NCBI GenBank assembly: GCA_947034895.1
Contig: OX344761.1
Span: 91,959,447-92,023,446 of the forward strand
Reading direction: 5' to 3'
Length of the DNA stretch: 64,000 bases
Source: Rhytidiadelphus loreus
Taxonomy: Eukaryota > Streptophyta > Bryopsida > Hypnales > Hylocomiaceae
The position numbers were made by a program, and so were the translations under genes. The number at the start of each line of letters is the position of its first letter. Position 1 is the stretch's first letter. Below, one piece after another: positions 21,925-34,071 of this stretch. Below the pieces are notes generated by a model that was not told the DNA's origin, did no database searches, and saw only the letters and a list, made by a program, of their open reading frames with translations.

Positions 21925-22680
21925 TGTAGAAACCCACAAATTATAGAAATCTTAGAATTCTATCAAAAGAATTCATTACATAAGACTATAACAACTTACA
22001 AGTCTTATATGTTCAATCTAATGGTACTCTTTACAATTGATATGGGTCAATTGATATAACACGAATGGGAATGAACTTTGAAAGCAACTAGAAAACAACT
22101 AGAGTGCAACTAAGAAACAACTATGGTCATTTTACAGTTGCATAATAGTTGCATAGGACACTAGTTGTTTCCTAGTCTTTTTTTGCAACTACAGAATGAC
22201 TACTTTGCAACTAAAACAATGAATGAATGTTGTAAAACAATGACACAAAACAACTACATTAGATTTGGTGCAAATAGAGAGGAAACTAGTTGCATGACAG
22301 TTGCATAGGGCACTAGTTGCATAGTAGTTGGTTGTGCCGGATGTGTTTTTCTTCTAGTGTAATTGTCATGCATGATATGGAATGTCTGTCTTTAAATTAA
22401 TTGTGGGCTAACTCAATCTGTGATCGATGGGATGTTTTGGAGACCCATAATTGTGACACTCTAATGCACACTAAATAATTTTACACCTCTAAAATTGAGA
22501 GTCTTACAAATATGAAGTTTCAAAGGGGAACTGAGAAATGCCAATTCCTGAAAATTGTGCCATAATTTTGAAAAAGGCCATAGCCAATGTAATAAAAAAG
22601 GACTATTACCAATGAGAATTTGGTCCTTAGCATTCTAAAGGGTATGTTGTTGAATCTATATACTTTACAAGAGTTGACTA

Positions 22681-23039
22681 TGGTAGCCGACCCATACCTG
22701 ATCACCCTCTTATTCCTGGCCAATAGACTGTTGGAATCCCAACCATAGGCTATTGTAGTTCGCAAAGTTCAAGGAGCAATTGTGGTACATTATGATTGGT
22801 TGCAATACTGTGAATATTGCAACCAACCCTTGGTCGACTTTGCCATAGCCTACATCACCATTGTAGGTTGAAGAGAATCTTTCACTACAAAACTCATAAT
22901 AATTTTTGTAATAAAATTCTGGAAAAATATGCAATCCTTCCAAATACTATTTCTGTATATGAGGAAAATTTAGCACTCAGAAAACCTGTGCTCCAAATAT
23001 GCGTAATTGCTTAAGTGATCAAGTATGGGTCGGCTACCA
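22681..23039. mobile_element. 359-bp miniature inverted-repeat element, TA target
   Basis: The ends are TGGTAGCCGACCCATACCTG and its near-perfect complement TGGTAGCCGACCCATACTTG on the other strand, extending to about 24 bp. A TA dinucleotide lies on each side (22679-22680, 23040-23041). This fits a Tc1/mariner-type miniature element, though short TA duplications are weak evidence. No coding capacity. Confidence 0.65.
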
Positions 23040-23994
23040 TATTCAGAAATGTCAACATTCCATAACAACTATTGATTTCTACCTACTACTAGTATTTGAT
23101 TGTTGACTTTAGGAATAATCCATAAAGAAGAAGGAGAAAAAAAAATTCTCCAAATTCTTTCATTAATTTTCCAATATTTTCAAACCCTAACTTTCACAAG
23201 TATCAGTCATTCTTATGCATCCTAATTCTCTCACCATTCATTTAAATTTTAAAACCAAATGTATCCAATTCAATACTAACTCTATATACTTACTATCATT
23301 GTCATAAGAAGTTGTATACAAATACAATTATATTAAAGAACTCAAAAAGTATTAAATATAAAAAAGGTTCTTCTTCAATGATTGTCAACCCTATTCATTT
23401 ATAGTCCAAAGCCATTCTTTAACTCCTTGTTAAAGAATGAATCCATTTTTTAAAATTTTGCGTATTAATTATTCCTTAGTTACTGTATCTCTCTACATGT
23501 ATATTATTTGTGTCATTTTCATCAACTTTATTTAAGGACAATCTTTTGTCCAGATAATTTCTCATTCATTCAAATTCACTAATTCTTGAATTTTTACAAA
23601 AAAAGCCTAGGTGAGTCAATTATTTTCTAATCATGGTCCAACTTCAAGGGGCTATTCACGTTAAAAAAAACACTTTATTTGATAAACTAAAATGTGCTCT
23701 AGAAATCCATTCTTGAATATGATGGTGGACTTAGATTTTTCTAATGAATTTTCTTTAGTCTAAGAAAAATAGTGCAAGCAAAATTGATTAGGAAAGCCGA
23801 TATTGTACAAGTGTTCTCAAAACTTGCTAACACTCAACGAGGATGCCGCCACTAAAGTTATTGTAGGTAGCCATCGTCATTGTTCCAGGACATTGGTGAG
23901 TCTTCTTGTCCACTCTTTGTTCTTTTTGGAAACATTTGCTCTTTTGCACGCTATAGATGTCTTTAGCCGTAAGTATTGTTGTTGTTCTCATCAT
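23040..23994. other. AT-rich spacer, no gene seen
   Basis: I see no credible reading frame or sharp repeat. The last five bases, ATCAT (23990-23994), are the target duplication of the next element. Confidence 0.6.
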
Positions 23995-24166
23995 TGTGAA
24001 GCCATACTGTGCAAAAGTACAAATGGATTTCAATGAATTGATATATTAATAATGAATAGAACAAGTAACAAATACAACCTTTTTATAAGAAGGAGAAGAC
24101 AACGTTTGAGTAAACATAAGGGTGTAACGTTTGAGTCTTTCTATCTAGTCAGTTACAACACTAACA
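23995..24166 (-). repeat. 3' LTR of minus-strand Copia element
   Basis: Pairs with 29148-29321. The bases at 24167-24180 read as a polypurine tract on the minus strand. Confidence 0.93.
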
Positions 24167-24202
24167 TGCCCCCTTCAACTGTACAACTGAAACTAGTTTT
24201 CT

Positions 24203-24409
24203 CACTAGAAGAAAACTATGTTAGAATCCCTTAAAATACGTCACTTTATTTTTGTTGAGATCCCAGTTCAAAACGTAGTCAAAATGCAGTCAAAATGTAG
24301 AAATGCAGAAAAAGCATTTTTTGTGTGTTTTGACTGCGTTTTGAACCGGAAACTCAACGAAAACAAAGTGACGTATTTTAAGGGATTCTAACACAATTTT
24401 CTTCTAGTG
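24203..24409. mobile_element. 207-bp CACTA-type miniature element, TSD TCT
   Basis: Ends CACTAGAAGAAAACTATG and, from the other strand, CACTAGAAGAAAATTGTG. It is flanked by TCT (24200-24202, 24410-24412). The arms are long inverted repeats including TTAAAATACGTCACTTTATT, so the copy can fold into one hairpin. It inserted into the 3' region of the minus-strand Copia element, so it is younger than that insertion. Confidence 0.92.
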
Positions 24410-24670
24410 TCTTAACTTGAGTTGATTATTTTGAGCTTCTAATAAATAAATAAAGTAACATTCTATGAGTCACCCCCTTGCTTCGTTGCAAAAGAAGCAA
24501 TATCAACAAGTCCTTGGATGCAAGCTTGGTGCTTGATTACAAGAAGAGATTTTGTTAAGATGTCAGCCCACATGGTTGAAGTTGAAGTATACGTGAGTTT
24601 GAGTACCTTAGCTTGGACCTTTTTCACATAGAAAATGAAATCTTAGATCAATATGTTAATTATGTTTGGA

Positions 24671-24889
24671 TCAATCATGGAACTTTGAGTTGTCACTTAA
24701 TGCAATATAGGATTGGTTATCGCAATAGAGAGTGCTCGGAAGATGAAGAGGATAACCAAGTTCTTGAATTAAAGATTGAAGCCAGAGGAGCTCCTTAGAT
24801 GCAATAGCAGGAGCAATATATTTTGTCTTGGTGGAAGAGAGAGCTACAATCGGTTGCTTTTGACTTTGCCTGGACAATAAGCACAACAA
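24671..24889 (-). pseudogene. Copia RNase H remnant
   Basis: The frame shows QKQPIVALSSTKTKYIA, ASKELLWLQSLIQELG and LYCDNQSYIALSDN, the usual end of Copia RNase H. The family motif SST-E-AEY reads SST-K-TKY here, so a normally acidic residue is replaced. It belongs to the 23995-29321 element. Confidence 0.9.
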
Positions 24890-25417
24890 ATCAAGCTGGA
24901 AGATGTATCCAAAGGTAGAGCGATGTGTGTCAAAATCACCAACCTAGTCCACGTTGCTCCAGCCACATAAATGATGAGGTGGGGAAGTTGAATCATGAAT
25001 AATAGAATATGTGAGACCTTGTCGTGAAGTACCACAAAGGTAACGGAAAATCTTCTTAACGCCAAGCCAATGATCTAGAGTTGAGTTATGCATGAATTGT
25101 GATAAATGGTTGATAGAAAAGGCTAGATCCTAGTAAGTACAGATAACCAGATACTGGAGACTCCCAAGAGCTTGGCGATAAGGCAATGGAGATTGAAGGT
25201 TGGTTTAATCAGAAAGATCATCATGCTAGTTCTTTGAATAATGCACACCAATGGCTAATAGAGTAGAAACAACATTAGCAGTAGTCATATGAAATCTAAT
25301 GAGTAGATCTTTAATGTATTTATCTTGCATTAAGGTTAATGTCTTATTGGCTCAATCACTCTTAACTTGAATACCGAGAATATACTCAATCTCCTAATTG
25401 TCGGTCATGGAGAAAAG

Positions 25418-25747
25418 CTACTTGAACAAAGCTTTCACAACACATAAGGAATTCAAGTTGTCAGAGATTGATATGAGATCATCAATGTAGAGACCCAAAA
25501 TTAGGAGAGAGGTGTGATCTCGTTTAATATAAACATTTGTGTTAGAGACACATTTAGAAAAAACATGACTTAATAAGAAACCATCAAAAAGTTTGTACCA
25601 CACACGAGGAGCTTGTTTAAGGCTATAAATTGGTTTGAGTAGGTGACACACTTTGTGTTCTTGGCCACAATGTATATAACCCTCAAGTTGTTGAATATAA
25701 ATTTCTTCCCTAAGTATTCCATTTAAGAATGTTGTGACCACATTCAT
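25418..25747 (-). pseudogene. Copia reverse transcriptase remnant
   Basis: The frame carries VVTTFLNG, SLKQAPRVWYK and the catalytic YIDDL. Reading is open for 109 codons only; stops and frameshifts lie on both sides. Part of the minus-strand Copia element. Confidence 0.93.
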
Positions 25748-26314
25748 TTGATGGATGTATTAATCATAAAGTGTTGCAAATGTAAAGAGTACACGTAACA
25801 AGGTCATGTTGATGACAAGTGAGAAAGCGTCAAAATAATCGACACCTTTTGCCTAGGAAAAACCTCGGACCACGAAATGGGCCTTGTAATGCGATAATGA
25901 ACCATCAGAGTTGAATTTACAACGAAAAATCCACTTGGTATTGATCAAAGACTAGTCGGAAGGAAGATCAACTAGGATCCAAGTTTGGTTTTTAAACAAG
26001 GATTCATACTCAGTATCCATTGTTGTTGCTAGTAGATACCATCGGGACTTTGGTTGACTTCAGCAACAGAACTAGGATCACCGTCATATTAAGTAAAAAA
26101 CGCATAAGATTAAAAATTAGCATCATAGAACTTAGGTGATTGCTAAGCTCCCCACGTTTTTTAAGTTCATATTCGTAGTTGGGATAATAGACGAAATGGA
26201 TGATCTTGGCAAAAATGACTGCAATGATGAAGAGATAAATTGGGATGAGAATCAATAAGGTTTTTCGATGACTAGGTAGGCGAAGACTGAAGAGAACGTT
26301 GAATGAAGGCTGGA

Positions 26315-27740
26315 TTAGCTTGGCGGAGAAAGCCTCTGGGAATCAAATGGATCAGGCACATGTTGGGGAATAAAAGAAGGAAGTGGGTCCGATATGTGAT
26401 AAAAGTCTCCCAGGTCTAGTAATGAATTGGGGTTTGAATTAAACTGTAATAAAGAGTCTTCGAAGAAAATAACATCCCGTCTTATAATAGTTTTACGAGA
26501 TTTTGTATCATAAAAGCGATAGTTTTTAACACCATTAGGTGCTCCATAGCCTATAAATATACAATTTAGACTTTTATGGTCAAATTTTGTTTGTTGTTGA
26601 TTAGGTATATGGACATATGCTGAACAACCAAAGATTTGTAAATGAGTCAAATCTAGGTGAGAGCTAGTCCATAAGTGATGAGGTTTTGTATCATGTAAAG
26701 CCTTGGTAAATGACAAATCTTGTAAATAGCATGCCGTTGCAATGGCTTTAGTTCAAAAGGAGTTAGGAAGGTTCGTAATTTTAAACATGCTGCGGGCTGA
26801 TTCAACAAGAGTTATGTTTTTGCGCTCAAAAACTCCATTTTGAGTAGGATTGTATGGATTTATAAATTGTAAGTTGTTGAATACGAGAATCTTAACAAAA
26901 CTTGTTGAAAAGTTTGGAGGTAAATTCACCACCATTATCGGAATGAAGAAACAATATCATATGATTTGTTTGATTCCCAACAAGGGTTTTATATTGTGTA
27001 AAAGGTGACAGAATTGCAAACTCTTTAGAAAGAAAGTATAAATGAGTATAATGTGAATAATCATCAATAAATAAAAGAAAATAGAACGCTCCTTCTAAGG
27101 ATGAAGTATGCAATGACCCATAAAGATCTGTGTGGACTAAAGCAAAAACTTTTGTTGCCCATGTTACTACATCAGTAGGATAAGCTGATCGGGATTGTTT
27201 TCCAAGAATGAAACCTTCACATAAAGATAATGTGGATTTAAGTCGAGGAAGTCCAAGAACTAAATCATGAGATTGCATAATGGATAAAGAATGTATATTT
27301 AGATGTCCGAGTCTATGGTGCCACTTAATTGTGTCTAGATTAGACATTTGAAAAGTCATAGTGGTATCAACTGAATAGGAAGGGTCAATGCCAATTCCAA
27401 GTGTAAACAAGTTGCCATTATTGCTCAATTGATATTGGGTTTGTTGCTCTAAATCTAGGGATTTGGTGGCAATAATAAATTGTGTGTGTGTAAAAATAAC
27501 AATAGTATTGCTAGTTTGTGTGATCTGAGCCACACATATAAGGTTCTTAGCTAGTCTTGGAACAAAGAGCACATCAAAAACAAATAAGATTTGCTCAGTT
27601 GATAGACACATAAGTACGGAGTCCAATCCAATAGCATTGTGAGAACTATTATCTCTACGTAGAATTGTTCGAGGGGAATCCAATATTGTATAATTCTTGA
27701 GAAGACTTAAGGGTTGTAAAAAGATAATGTGGTTTTTCAC
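26315..27740 (-). pseudogene. Copia protease-to-integrase remnant
   Basis: Three open pieces, 26892-27740, 26753-26935 and 26315-26716, read in order on the minus strand. They carry the pre-integrase WHHRLGHLN region, the integrase HTDLYGS and SDNGGEF catalytic-site motifs, NPYNPTQNGVFERK (the conserved QNG..ER segment with the catalytic Glu) and the LQIFGCSAYVHIP / FIGYGAPNGVKNYRFYD region downstream of the core. Breaks between pieces are stops or frameshifts. Confidence 0.93.
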
Positions 27741-27799
27741 TAACTAACCTGTTAACTATTAAGATGAGGTTTAGAGGGGTGAGGCCGACTAGCTAAATC

Positions 27800-28658
27800 A
27801 TGTTTTTTTTTCTCCTACAATCAGTAAATTTGTGCCTTGGAATGCCGCAATAGTAGCAAATGATAACAGTAGGATTAGAAAATCAATTAAAATTGGAAAA
27901 GCTCTACAGAATATGAAAAGTTCTTTTGTGTGGAGTTGTTCCCATGCGGCAGTCAGAACCTTGGCTTACCAGAGTTCTGAAATCTACTTGAAGAGAATTT
28001 TGTATTAGTAGTTGGTTTAATAAGTTTGTCTTTAACATAAAAGGCATTGGATTTAGCTGTCTCATTCTTAACAAGATTTGTTTGTATTTTGCTCCAAGAT
28101 ATTAGAAGATAAGATTGACAAATGTCAAATCGGTTATACCACCTTGGGTGGTAACAAAATTGCTCTAGCATTTTGGCAAAACTCCAAGCAGGAAATTAAC
28201 CTGTTGAACATCCGAGAAAGTACAATCTAAAATGGCATCTTTTTGGAGGGTATCTTGCCAAATTCAAAGAAGGTAACAACATCAACATTTTTTGACATCG
28301 TCAAACAGCACAAGTGTTTGTGCAAGTGAACTTGAAAAATCTTATTTGATTTCTCATAGAGTTGTTTAAGGTGATCCCATACTAGCTTTGCAGTTGCTAG
28401 TGGGCACAAAGAAATCAATTATTTTCCCCCGCAGTAGAGGAGTATGTCGGAATGAGCTTTTGAGTCTTTCAAACACCAAGCAACGAGACCCACAACATCG
28501 GAGGAAACATGAGTAGCTTCAGTGCCATCAACAATAGACCAAAGTTCCAACCGTATCAAGAGCATTTCAAGCTTAATACCCTAGGTAGCATAATTGGATG
28601 CAATAAATGGCAATATTGAATATGCCCGGGAAGCTAAACTATTAGCTGAAGAGGCCAT
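27800..28658 (-). pseudogene. Copia gag remnant with zinc knuckle
   Basis: On the minus strand an ATG at 28658 begins MASSANSLASRAYSIL and is followed within about 75 bp by a stop. A downstream piece (28227-28418) reads ATAKLVWDHLKQLYEKSNK, typical of Copia Gag. A CX2CX4HX4C zinc knuckle (CYYCGIPRHKFTDC) lies near 27817-27859. Several stops and shifts separate the pieces. Confidence 0.85.
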
Positions 28659-29135
28659 GTTGAAGTATTATTGGTTAGAGTTCTTGAGAAATAAGTGAAG
28701 GAAGTGCATAAGAATCTTCTTGAACAAAATATTGTAAGGAAAGTTTGTCAAATTGTCATGGTGCGTTGATTGCGTTCAAGAAGTTTAAGGGGGCATGTGC
28801 AAGTCCATATGGAGTGTACACAAATTCCAAGCATTGTTATTCTACTTCATTTGGTTCATCGAGTTCTTGTGGTGTGGTTTCAACTGGAATTTGGAAAAAT
28901 CCGTCCAACTTGTAAAGGTAAGCGGTGAAAAACTTCACATGTCTCTACTTTATGTGCATCTGAAAATGTTTGAAGGATTGTGAGATTAAAAATTCTATTA
29001 GTGATCCGCAAATGATTTTCTACTTCAGTTTGTTCATCATCATTAATAAACAAGTCATAAATATCTTCACTTGAACAAATAGCACCATGTGTCGAAGAGA
29101 AATACATAGTGCTTAGTGACAAGCATTTATAAGTT

Positions 29136-29147
29136 GCTCTGATACTA
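29136..29147 (-). other. Primer binding site of minus-strand Copia
   Basis: TAGTATCAGAGC on the minus strand, directly after the 5' LTR; one mismatch from TGGTATCAGAGC. Confidence 0.85.
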
Positions 29148-29321
29148 TGTGAAGCAACAATGTGCAAAAGTACTAATGGATTCAAATAAATTCATATATT
29201 AATAATGATAGAATAAGTAACAAGTACAACCTTTTTATAAAAAGAAAAAGACAACATTGGAGTAAACAGAAGGGTGTAACGTTTGAGTCTTTCTAATATC
29301 TAGTCAGTTACAACACTAACA
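29148..29321 (-). repeat. 5' LTR of minus-strand Copia element
   Basis: Pairs with 23995-24166. The differences are more numerous than between the LTRs of the 11881 element. Confidence 0.93.
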
Positions 29322-30159
29322 ATCATCGCCGCTCAATTAGAGAAAACCATGATTAGAAGGTCCAAAATCCAATCTTGCTTGCAGAAGAAATTTGAAGGTG
29401 ATACTACGATACACAATGCATGGGCTATAGTAGAGCAAAAGTCAAAGAAGGATAAATTGCAATTGAAGTGTCTCATCGCAAGACAACAACAAAGTGGCTA
29501 TAAATATTGGAAGATGAAAAAGATGTTGCAAATTGTGATGCAAGAATGAACATCAAAGGAAGCTTTGGGCACTTGGTGAGAGGGAGAGTCATTGGCCTAG
29601 ATATTGTCGGAGCAATTAAGCACCAAAGATGCCTACCAAAGTCAAAGTCAATTCCACCCATATAGCAATAGGTAGAAGGACCTCTCTAAAGAAGGGTAGG
29701 AAACAACCCATTGTGAATCGTATTTGGAAAAAGTATGTAGAAGACACTTGGTCTCAAAGGTATTCTTTTTTTCTTTGCCTTCCTCTTTTGTTTACCAAGA
29801 AACTAATGAAAAATCAATTAGATAAAAATCCTGCTTTTTGCAATTATTCAATTTTTTTTTACCAAAGAATATGATGCACAAAATAGGCTCTAAAACAAAC
29901 TGCTACGCATGAGAGGTTTTAGAACAGAGGAATGAGTATGGCACATTAATCTAGTACATTTATATGATGAATGGTGAAGATTGGTATGATTGGACTACGA
30001 TTCTATGAAGGAGTTGTGAGCATTAATAGTGGTTGCCTTCTAGTATATAGAAATGAAGAATGTCCTATAAATGGCTCTATTGGTTGAAATTGGAGCCGAT
30101 CTTCTGTTGTTTCATTATTGCTTCAATCTTTCTTGACTTGGAAATTTTATATGGGCATG

Positions 30160-30890
30160 GAGAGAATTTTTTATGAAGAGTGCAAAATGTGCATGGTTAT
30201 GTGGATCAATACAAAACCAATTTGCTTCATATCCATCAATGCTCCCCCAATAGTAGAAGGTGATGGGGGCATATAAAGTTCCTATGTGAAATGGCTCAAA
30301 GAAAAAATTGGCCGGTAAAGACATCACCGGTATATTATGAGTATGCAACTTTTATGAGGGGTGTGGATGTGATGGATCAATTGCTAGTACATACATGTAG
30401 TATAGTTTATTGATAATGTCTATATACAAGTTGACTCAAGAAAACTATGACTCTAATTGCAATGGATACATAATCTGAGAGAGTAAAGAGAAAAATCAAC
30501 TAGACTTAAAGTCAAGTGGGAGTAATAGAAAGACATGTCTATTCATTTAAGTTTCTTCCTATCTACTTGTCCTACTTCAAATCTTTTCATTTAGTCTATC
30601 TCATATCTAATCTTGTAAATTGTCCTTTTATATTGATTATCAGCGGATTTATCATGGTCCAATGGAAATACAATCTATTAGCTACTCCTATTTACACTAG
30701 AAAAAGCAAATAGACAATTGGAAATTCAGATGACTACAATACACATGCCAAAAGAGTTTGCATAAATGGTGGCATTGCCCTTTCTACTCCCTATTGGACA
30801 CTACCATGGTCAATATGTGGATTGTTCACAAAGAAGTATTGAAGGGAAAAAACTAGGGAGAAAGGGCAATTGAGTCATTTTAGCTTCATT
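30160..30890 (+). pseudogene. piggyBac-like transposase remnant
   Basis: Pieces in two frames match the C-terminal part of the piggyBac transposase domain. MWINTKPICFISINAPPI (from 30199) fits the strand that usually reads W.DTKPV.LLST. TSPVYYEYATFMRGVDVMDQ (from about 30324) fits the hallmark YN.YM.GVD..DQL segment. A TAA and a frameshift lie between them and further stops follow. A later block near 30755-30840 (CINGGIALSTPYW) may be the tail. I found no TTAA-flanked ends. The upstream flank 29327-30160 may belong to the same element, but I could not match it. Confidence 0.6.
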
Positions 30891-30899
30891 ATAGGTATG

Positions 30900-33135
30900 T
30901 GCAAGGCTTTGACTCACAAGTTCCGAGGTTGAAAGAGGCCAGTTCATTTACAGTTGAACATGTAGTTATCTCTAAAAAATTCCTCTATGTTGAATTTGTA
31001 TCCTATGCAAGAAGCAAACAAATTCTTATAGTTTGTGTTGCAATTATTAGTGGCAATGCTTCAACTATGGATGTTATGAGAAATTACTCAATTAGTAGGG
31101 GGCATTATAGTTTGTAGTTTTATTTTTCATGTAGACATATATTCATAAATTGGGGTACTCTATGCAATCTAAGAAGAAGATATTTTCTCTATCGAAAAAA
31201 TTATATCTTTCATTTTTTTGGTTATCTTTGAATCAATTTGTCTACCACATATTTGGAAAAAAATGGAGATCATATTATAATTATCGAGTTCAACCATTTC
31301 ATGTTTTTCTTATTTTTCTTATTTTATCTTTTGATTACCTCTAGAAGTCATTTTTTTAAAGGTAACTAGGTATTTCATTCGAAGAACTTTGGTTTTCAAG
31401 TTGCATTGAGACTAAAAAAGCAAAGTGGAGGAGACCCTAGGCACAAAGCTTTCATGCTTGCTATAAATAGTTGAAGACTAGATCAAAGGTGGTCATTGAT
31501 GCTTATATACCCCCTAAGGACCTTGGAGACACTAGCTCACAATGTAGTTGAGACAAGTGGCCATTGATGTCTTGGTAGCCAACTTTCTTATCTACTAATG
31601 GTTTTAGGTGGCTAGAATATCTTTCCAAGTTTTATTTGAGGACATGTAGATGGGAATGCAAAAAAATAAATTAATAGACCAACACTATAAAGTGGGTAGC
31701 AATTTCATCATACAATGACTTACTAGGCTTCACTTTGCCCAATTCTAAGAACATGGGGTTCTACTAGTGCATAGAAGGATCGAATAAATAAAATCCTTTG
31801 GTAGCTTGATAACTAATTTTATTGTACAAAACATTGGTGGAAAAAGGCATGATTGACCATTGTTACAAAGGTGTGTAAATAGTTTTGGAATAGCATGGGG
31901 CCTTCATTGTAGAAATGCTTTGCAGATAATCTCTTTATCCTTTTACCTCTCCTAAATAATCCTAAATGTTCCCAAATTCCTATGTTGTAATTTCTACAAT
32001 AACCAAAAAATGATTATAGCTAGCATAGACTAGTATAAATGATGGACAATCATTCCAAATGTCTTGAATCCTTACAACAATGTAGATCAGCTTGTCAAAT
32101 ATTCATATATCAATTTTCATCCCAATTTAAAATACTATTCAACTTTTGTGGACATTTATCCATTGCTAATTTTCTAACCCTTCTTAAGATAACTTAGAAA
32201 CTATCATAGCTAGCTTTGGCCTAGCATAAATGATCTATTGTCATTTCAAATTTCTTCAAACTTTGTCACAATGTAGATCAACTAGTCAAATACTCACATA
32301 TCAATTTTCATCCCAATTTAAGATATTATTTAACTTTGATGAACATTTTTCCACTACTAACTTTTTGCCAACTCATTGCCTCCACACTCCAGTTGTATTT
32401 TGTTTCTAACTCAGGTCCATTGTAGCTAGGTTTTTTATACATGCTGGTAGATAAATTTTTAAAAATAGTTTGTAAAATTTTCACAAAATTTCAATAAGTT
32501 GAAGTTCCCAAATACACCTCCACTTTGAATCTCCATATTTCCTTCTCTATTACAGATCTAAATTTAAAAATTGATATTATGGCAAATCAACTATCCAAAA
32601 CTCAGATCCAAACTTTTACCTTCATTCGATACTTTGTCAAAACACAAATTCAAAACCCTTCAATGCTTCCTTCAATAATAAATCACCAACAAATGTACAA
32701 CTTAACTCCCAAGTGCATTCCACACTTCAAATTCACCAAGAATCAAGAGAGAGTTAGAGCTAAGGGACCAATGCTTGCCTTTAAGAAACCAACCACAACC
32801 GTAGGAGGCTAGTAGCTAGCTAACCCTAACTCTAAACCCGTAGCCCTACATCAACTACTAACCATATAAACCAGTTATCAACTGACAACTAACAAGAACT
32901 CCCAACACAACACACATCCTTTAACATAACTTTCACCATTTCAAAGGTTGTTTGGGACCTTCACTACCTCTTGGTTTTTTTTAAAGGTTAACCCCTAAAA
33001 ATACCAAGTGACTACTCAACGTACACAAGAAATCTTAGGTTATTGTGTAGAAAGTCAATTTTTGGTCAAATGTTCACAAAATTTTGACAAAAGGTGTAAC
33101 ATAAACCTCTTTGGTAGGAATATAATTTTTTTATG
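30900..33135. other. AT-rich spacer with one short tandem duplication
   Basis: No gene is visible. The main structure is the tandem repeat at 31990-32370, listed separately. Confidence 0.6.
31990..32370. repeat. 191-bp tandem repeat, two units
   Basis: The block with ATGATTATAGCTAGCATAGA, CAATGTAGATCAG and TATCAATTTTCATCCCAATT recurs 191 bp later with moderate divergence. Confidence 0.85.
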
Positions 33136-33138
33136 ATT

Positions 33139-34068
33139 CACTAGAAGAAAAACACGTTCGGCACAACCAACTACTATGCAACTAGTGCCCTATGCAACTG
33201 TCATGCAACTAGTTTCCTCTCTATTTGCACCAAATCTAATGTAGTTGTTTTGTGTCATTGTTTTACAACATTCATTCATTGTTTTAGTTGCAAAGTAGTC
33301 ATTCTGTAGTTGCAAAAAAAGACTAGGAAACAACTAGTGTCCTATGCAACTATTATGCAACTGTAAAATGACCATAGTTGTTTCTTAGTTGCACTCTAAT
33401 TGTTTTCTAGTTGCTTTCAAAGTTCATTCCCATTCGTGTTATATCAATTGACCCATATCAATTGTAAAGAGTACCATTAGATTGAACATATAAGACTTGT
33501 AAGTTGTTATAGTCTTATGTAATGAATTCTTTTGATAGAATTCTAAGATTTCTATAATTTGTGGGTTTCTACAATTTGTAGATTTTGTATATAAGAATTT
33601 AAAAAATAATTAAAATTCAAGAAATTTTATAATCTAGGAAATTGAATTTTGAAATATAGGAAGAAGGTAGATCTGAAATTTTGAAATCTAGGAAGAGGGT
33701 AGATTTGAAATTTTGAAATCTAGAAAAAGGTAGATTTGAAATTCAAAAATCTAAGAAAAAGGTAGTTCTGAAATTCTAAAATCTAGAAAGGAGGTAGATC
33801 TGAAAATTTGAAATCTACAAATCATTGAGATTTATATTTTAAAATTTACAAATCTACAAGTTGCAAGCAAGTTGCAAACAAGTTGCATACAAGGATGAAG
33901 TTCTTTGTATGGTGTCGAATGACAAAAAACCTTGCAACTAGACTGCAACTAATGCGACTTATCCACTGCAACTACGGACTCTACATTGTCACCTAGTTGC
34001 AAACGTCCTATGCAATTACAAAATGAGTTGCATACTGTAGTTGCAAAACCCCTCATTTTCTTTTAGTG
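33139..34068. mobile_element. CACTA family-A element, uninterrupted copy (930 bp)
   Basis: This is the reverse complement of the outer element at 18123-22359 without the nested 3.3-kb insertion. Ends are CACTAGAAGAAAAACACG and, from the other strand, CACTAAAAGAAAATGAGG. A 3-bp ATT duplication flanks it (33136-33138, 34069-34071). It carries the same 36-bp array and subterminal TGCAACT motifs and codes for nothing recognisable. Confidence 0.95.
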
Positions 34069-34071
34069 ATT

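Larger units (their letters stand above)
18123..22359. mobile_element. CACTA family-A element, interrupted by a nested CACTA element
   Basis: The ends read CACTAGAAGAAAATGAGG and, from the other strand, CACTAGAAGAAAAACAC. A 3-bp TAA duplication flanks it (18120-18122, 22360-22362). The paralogous empty site is at about 43433. Without the nested insertion it is about 0.9 kb and matches the full 33139-34068 element in reverse orientation. Both subterminal regions are packed with TGCAACT / AGTTGCA motifs, as CACTA elements usually carry in transposase-binding subterminal repeats. It encodes no transposase. Confidence 0.95.
7290..22560. repeat. Peptide-gene segmental duplication, copy 1
   Basis: This segment is collinear with 36440-45415. 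The size difference is explained mainly by a Copia insertion (11881-17081) and nested CACTA insertions (18123-22359) here, and by about 1.4 kb (37240-38620) and about 1.76 kb (43505-45265) present only in the other copy. Between about 8640 and 18120 it is clearly richer in G+C and CpG than its surroundings, and that island holds the two peptide genes. Confidence 0.9.
23995..29321 (-). mobile_element. Decayed Copia LTR retrotransposon, minus strand (5.3 kb)
   Basis: LTRs of 172 bp (23995-24166) and 174 bp (29148-29321) start TGTTAGTGTTGTAACTGAC and end CTTCACA on the minus strand, flanked by a 5-bp ATCAT duplication (23990-23994, 29322-29326). The primer site reads TAGTATCAGAGC (29136-29147), one mismatch from the initiator Met-tRNA site. 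A purine run GAAGGGGGCA abuts the 3' LTR. Gag, integrase, reverse transcriptase and RNase H are recognisable but broken by many stops and frameshifts, so it is older than the 11881 element. A CACTA-type element lies inside it near the 3' LTR. Confidence 0.95.
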
